Part shown: one piece after another, positions 63,419-64,000 of the stretch
Numbering within the stretch: the stretch's first letter is position 1
Layout of the letters: every line of letters begins with the position of its first letter
Assembly (NCBI RefSeq): GCF_003260125.1
Contig: NZ_QHKO01000001.1
Location: 186,001-250,000 of the forward strand
DNA from: Lujinxingia litoralis
Lineage (GTDB): Bacteria; Myxococcota_A; Bradymonadia; Bradymonadales; Bradymonadaceae
Direction of reading: 5' to 3'
DNA: 64,000 nt
The notes under the pieces: generated by a model
What the model was told of the DNA's origin: nothing
Databases searched by the model: none
Seen by the model: only the letters and a program-made list of their open reading frames with translations
Made by a program: the position numbers and the translations under genes

Positions 63419-64000
63419 ATGCTCACTGCTTCCGCTCAGACGCCCTCCCTCGATCAACCTCCCCGCTGGGACCTCCCCTCCGGCCCGCTCTGGCTCCTCG
63501 ACGCCCCCGGAGAAGCCCCCCCAGCCCTCGTATGGCGCCACCCGTGGAGCGGCGGCCTACTGAAGGTCGGCATGGCCCTGCGCCACGCCGCCTCCACCCA
63601 TCATCCCCAACTGGCCGCGCCGCAGCGCTGGTGGAAGCAAGACGACTTCCTCTACCTGAGCGCCCCCTACCCCGGCGGCGAGCCCCTGGCCGCCCTCGGC
63701 CAAGATCGCCTGACCTTTGGGGCGGCCGTGGATGCGCTCACGCCGATGGCCCTGGCGCTGAAGTCCGCCCACCGACGCGGCACCTTTCACGGCGCGCTCT
63801 CCCCGGCCCGCGTCTTCTTCGACCCGGCCACCTCGCGCCTCAGCGCCGTGGGCACCGGAGAGTGGGTCGTGCAGCACACCGGCGACCGCCAGCCCTCCCC
63901 GCTGGCCGACATCGAGTCCCTGGCCCGCGTGTTGCTCCGCCTGACCATGCCCGCCGACGAGGCCCGCGCCGCGCGCCCCAACTTTGAGACCATCCCCTCC
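63419..64000 (+). CDS. Degenerate protein kinase-like protein (cut by window end)
   Basis: Starts at ATG 63419 and stays open to the last base (194 codons). No signal peptide. The visible part resembles a kinase fold missing the usual signatures: a catalytic loop-like segment AHRRGTFHGALSPARVFFD with Gly in place of the HRD Asp, and VGTGEW where DFG would be. No glycine-rich loop or VAIK Lys can be recognised. The C-terminus is unseen. It is likely a third pseudokinase in the window. Confidence 0.65.
   Translation, partial: MLTASAQTPSLDQPPRWDLPSGPLWLLDAPGEAPPALVWRHPWSGGLLKVGMALRHAASTHHPQLAAPQRWWKQDDFLYLSAPYPGGEPLAALGQDRLTFGAAVDALTPMALALKSAHRRGTFHGALSPARVFFDPATSRLSAVGTGEWVVQHTGDRQPSPLADIESLARVLLRLTMPADEARAARPNFETIPS

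Overview
The window is ordinary, gene-dense chromosome from a high-GC, Gram-negative deltaproteobacterium-like organism. Signal peptides with outer-membrane barrels, many lipoproteins, a cytochrome c maturation (Ccm) system, a Tad/Flp-type secretion locus, FHA domains, degenerate Ser/Thr kinases and PATAN/GGDEF signalling proteins together suggest Myxococcota/Bradymonadia-type bacteria. This placement rests on gene content and style, not on a marker alignment. I saw no tRNA, rRNA, CRISPR array, insertion sequence or prophage.

Region 1 (1-25 kb) is mixed housekeeping and envelope: a truncated outer-membrane barrel, thioesterase and ribF, a barrel protein translationally coupled to a class A penicillin-binding protein, a large lipoprotein, phosphohexomutase, a HEAT-like protein with a zinc-ribbon/DUF3426 protein, a PhaR-type regulator, an alpha/beta hydrolase, small membrane proteins and lipoproteins, argS, and an extended SDR. 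Strong hairpin terminators sit between several convergent pairs.

Region 2 (24-37 kb) carries the Ccm machinery split over two loci: ccmC-ccmD plus a GNAT-like gene on the minus strand, and ccmE-ccmF-(CcmI-like zinc ribbon)-(unknown membrane protein)-ccmA-ccmB on the plus strand. CcmE has Cys where the heme-binding His is expected and no ccmG or ccmH is present, which is the signature of the variant called System I*. Between the two loci lies a CpaF-type ATPase followed by a pseudokinase carrying four Thr-Gln motifs and a lipoprotein.

Region 3 (37-47 kb) is a Tad-type locus on the minus strand: cpaB, secretin, an FHA-CpaF fusion ATPase, tadB, tadC, an FHA protein with an FG-repeat linker, a TPR lipoprotein and an Flp-like protein with a second membrane segment. 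No prepilin peptidase, TadZ or TadE/F/G is in the window. The FHA domains here and the Thr-Gln motifs of the pseudokinase 8-10 kb away suggest a phosphothreonine switch on the secretion system.

Region 4 (47-64 kb) holds two more extended SDRs, an HD phosphohydrolase, 4-hydroxyphenylpyruvate dioxygenase, a PhnD-like lipoprotein and a PhnC-PhnE fusion transporter behind a near-consensus Fur box, a GGDEF protein with degenerate receivers, a receiver-PATAN protein, a TrmA/RumA-family protein that lacks its catalytic residues, two more degenerate kinases (the last cut by the window end), a glycosyltransferase and a tandem universal stress protein.
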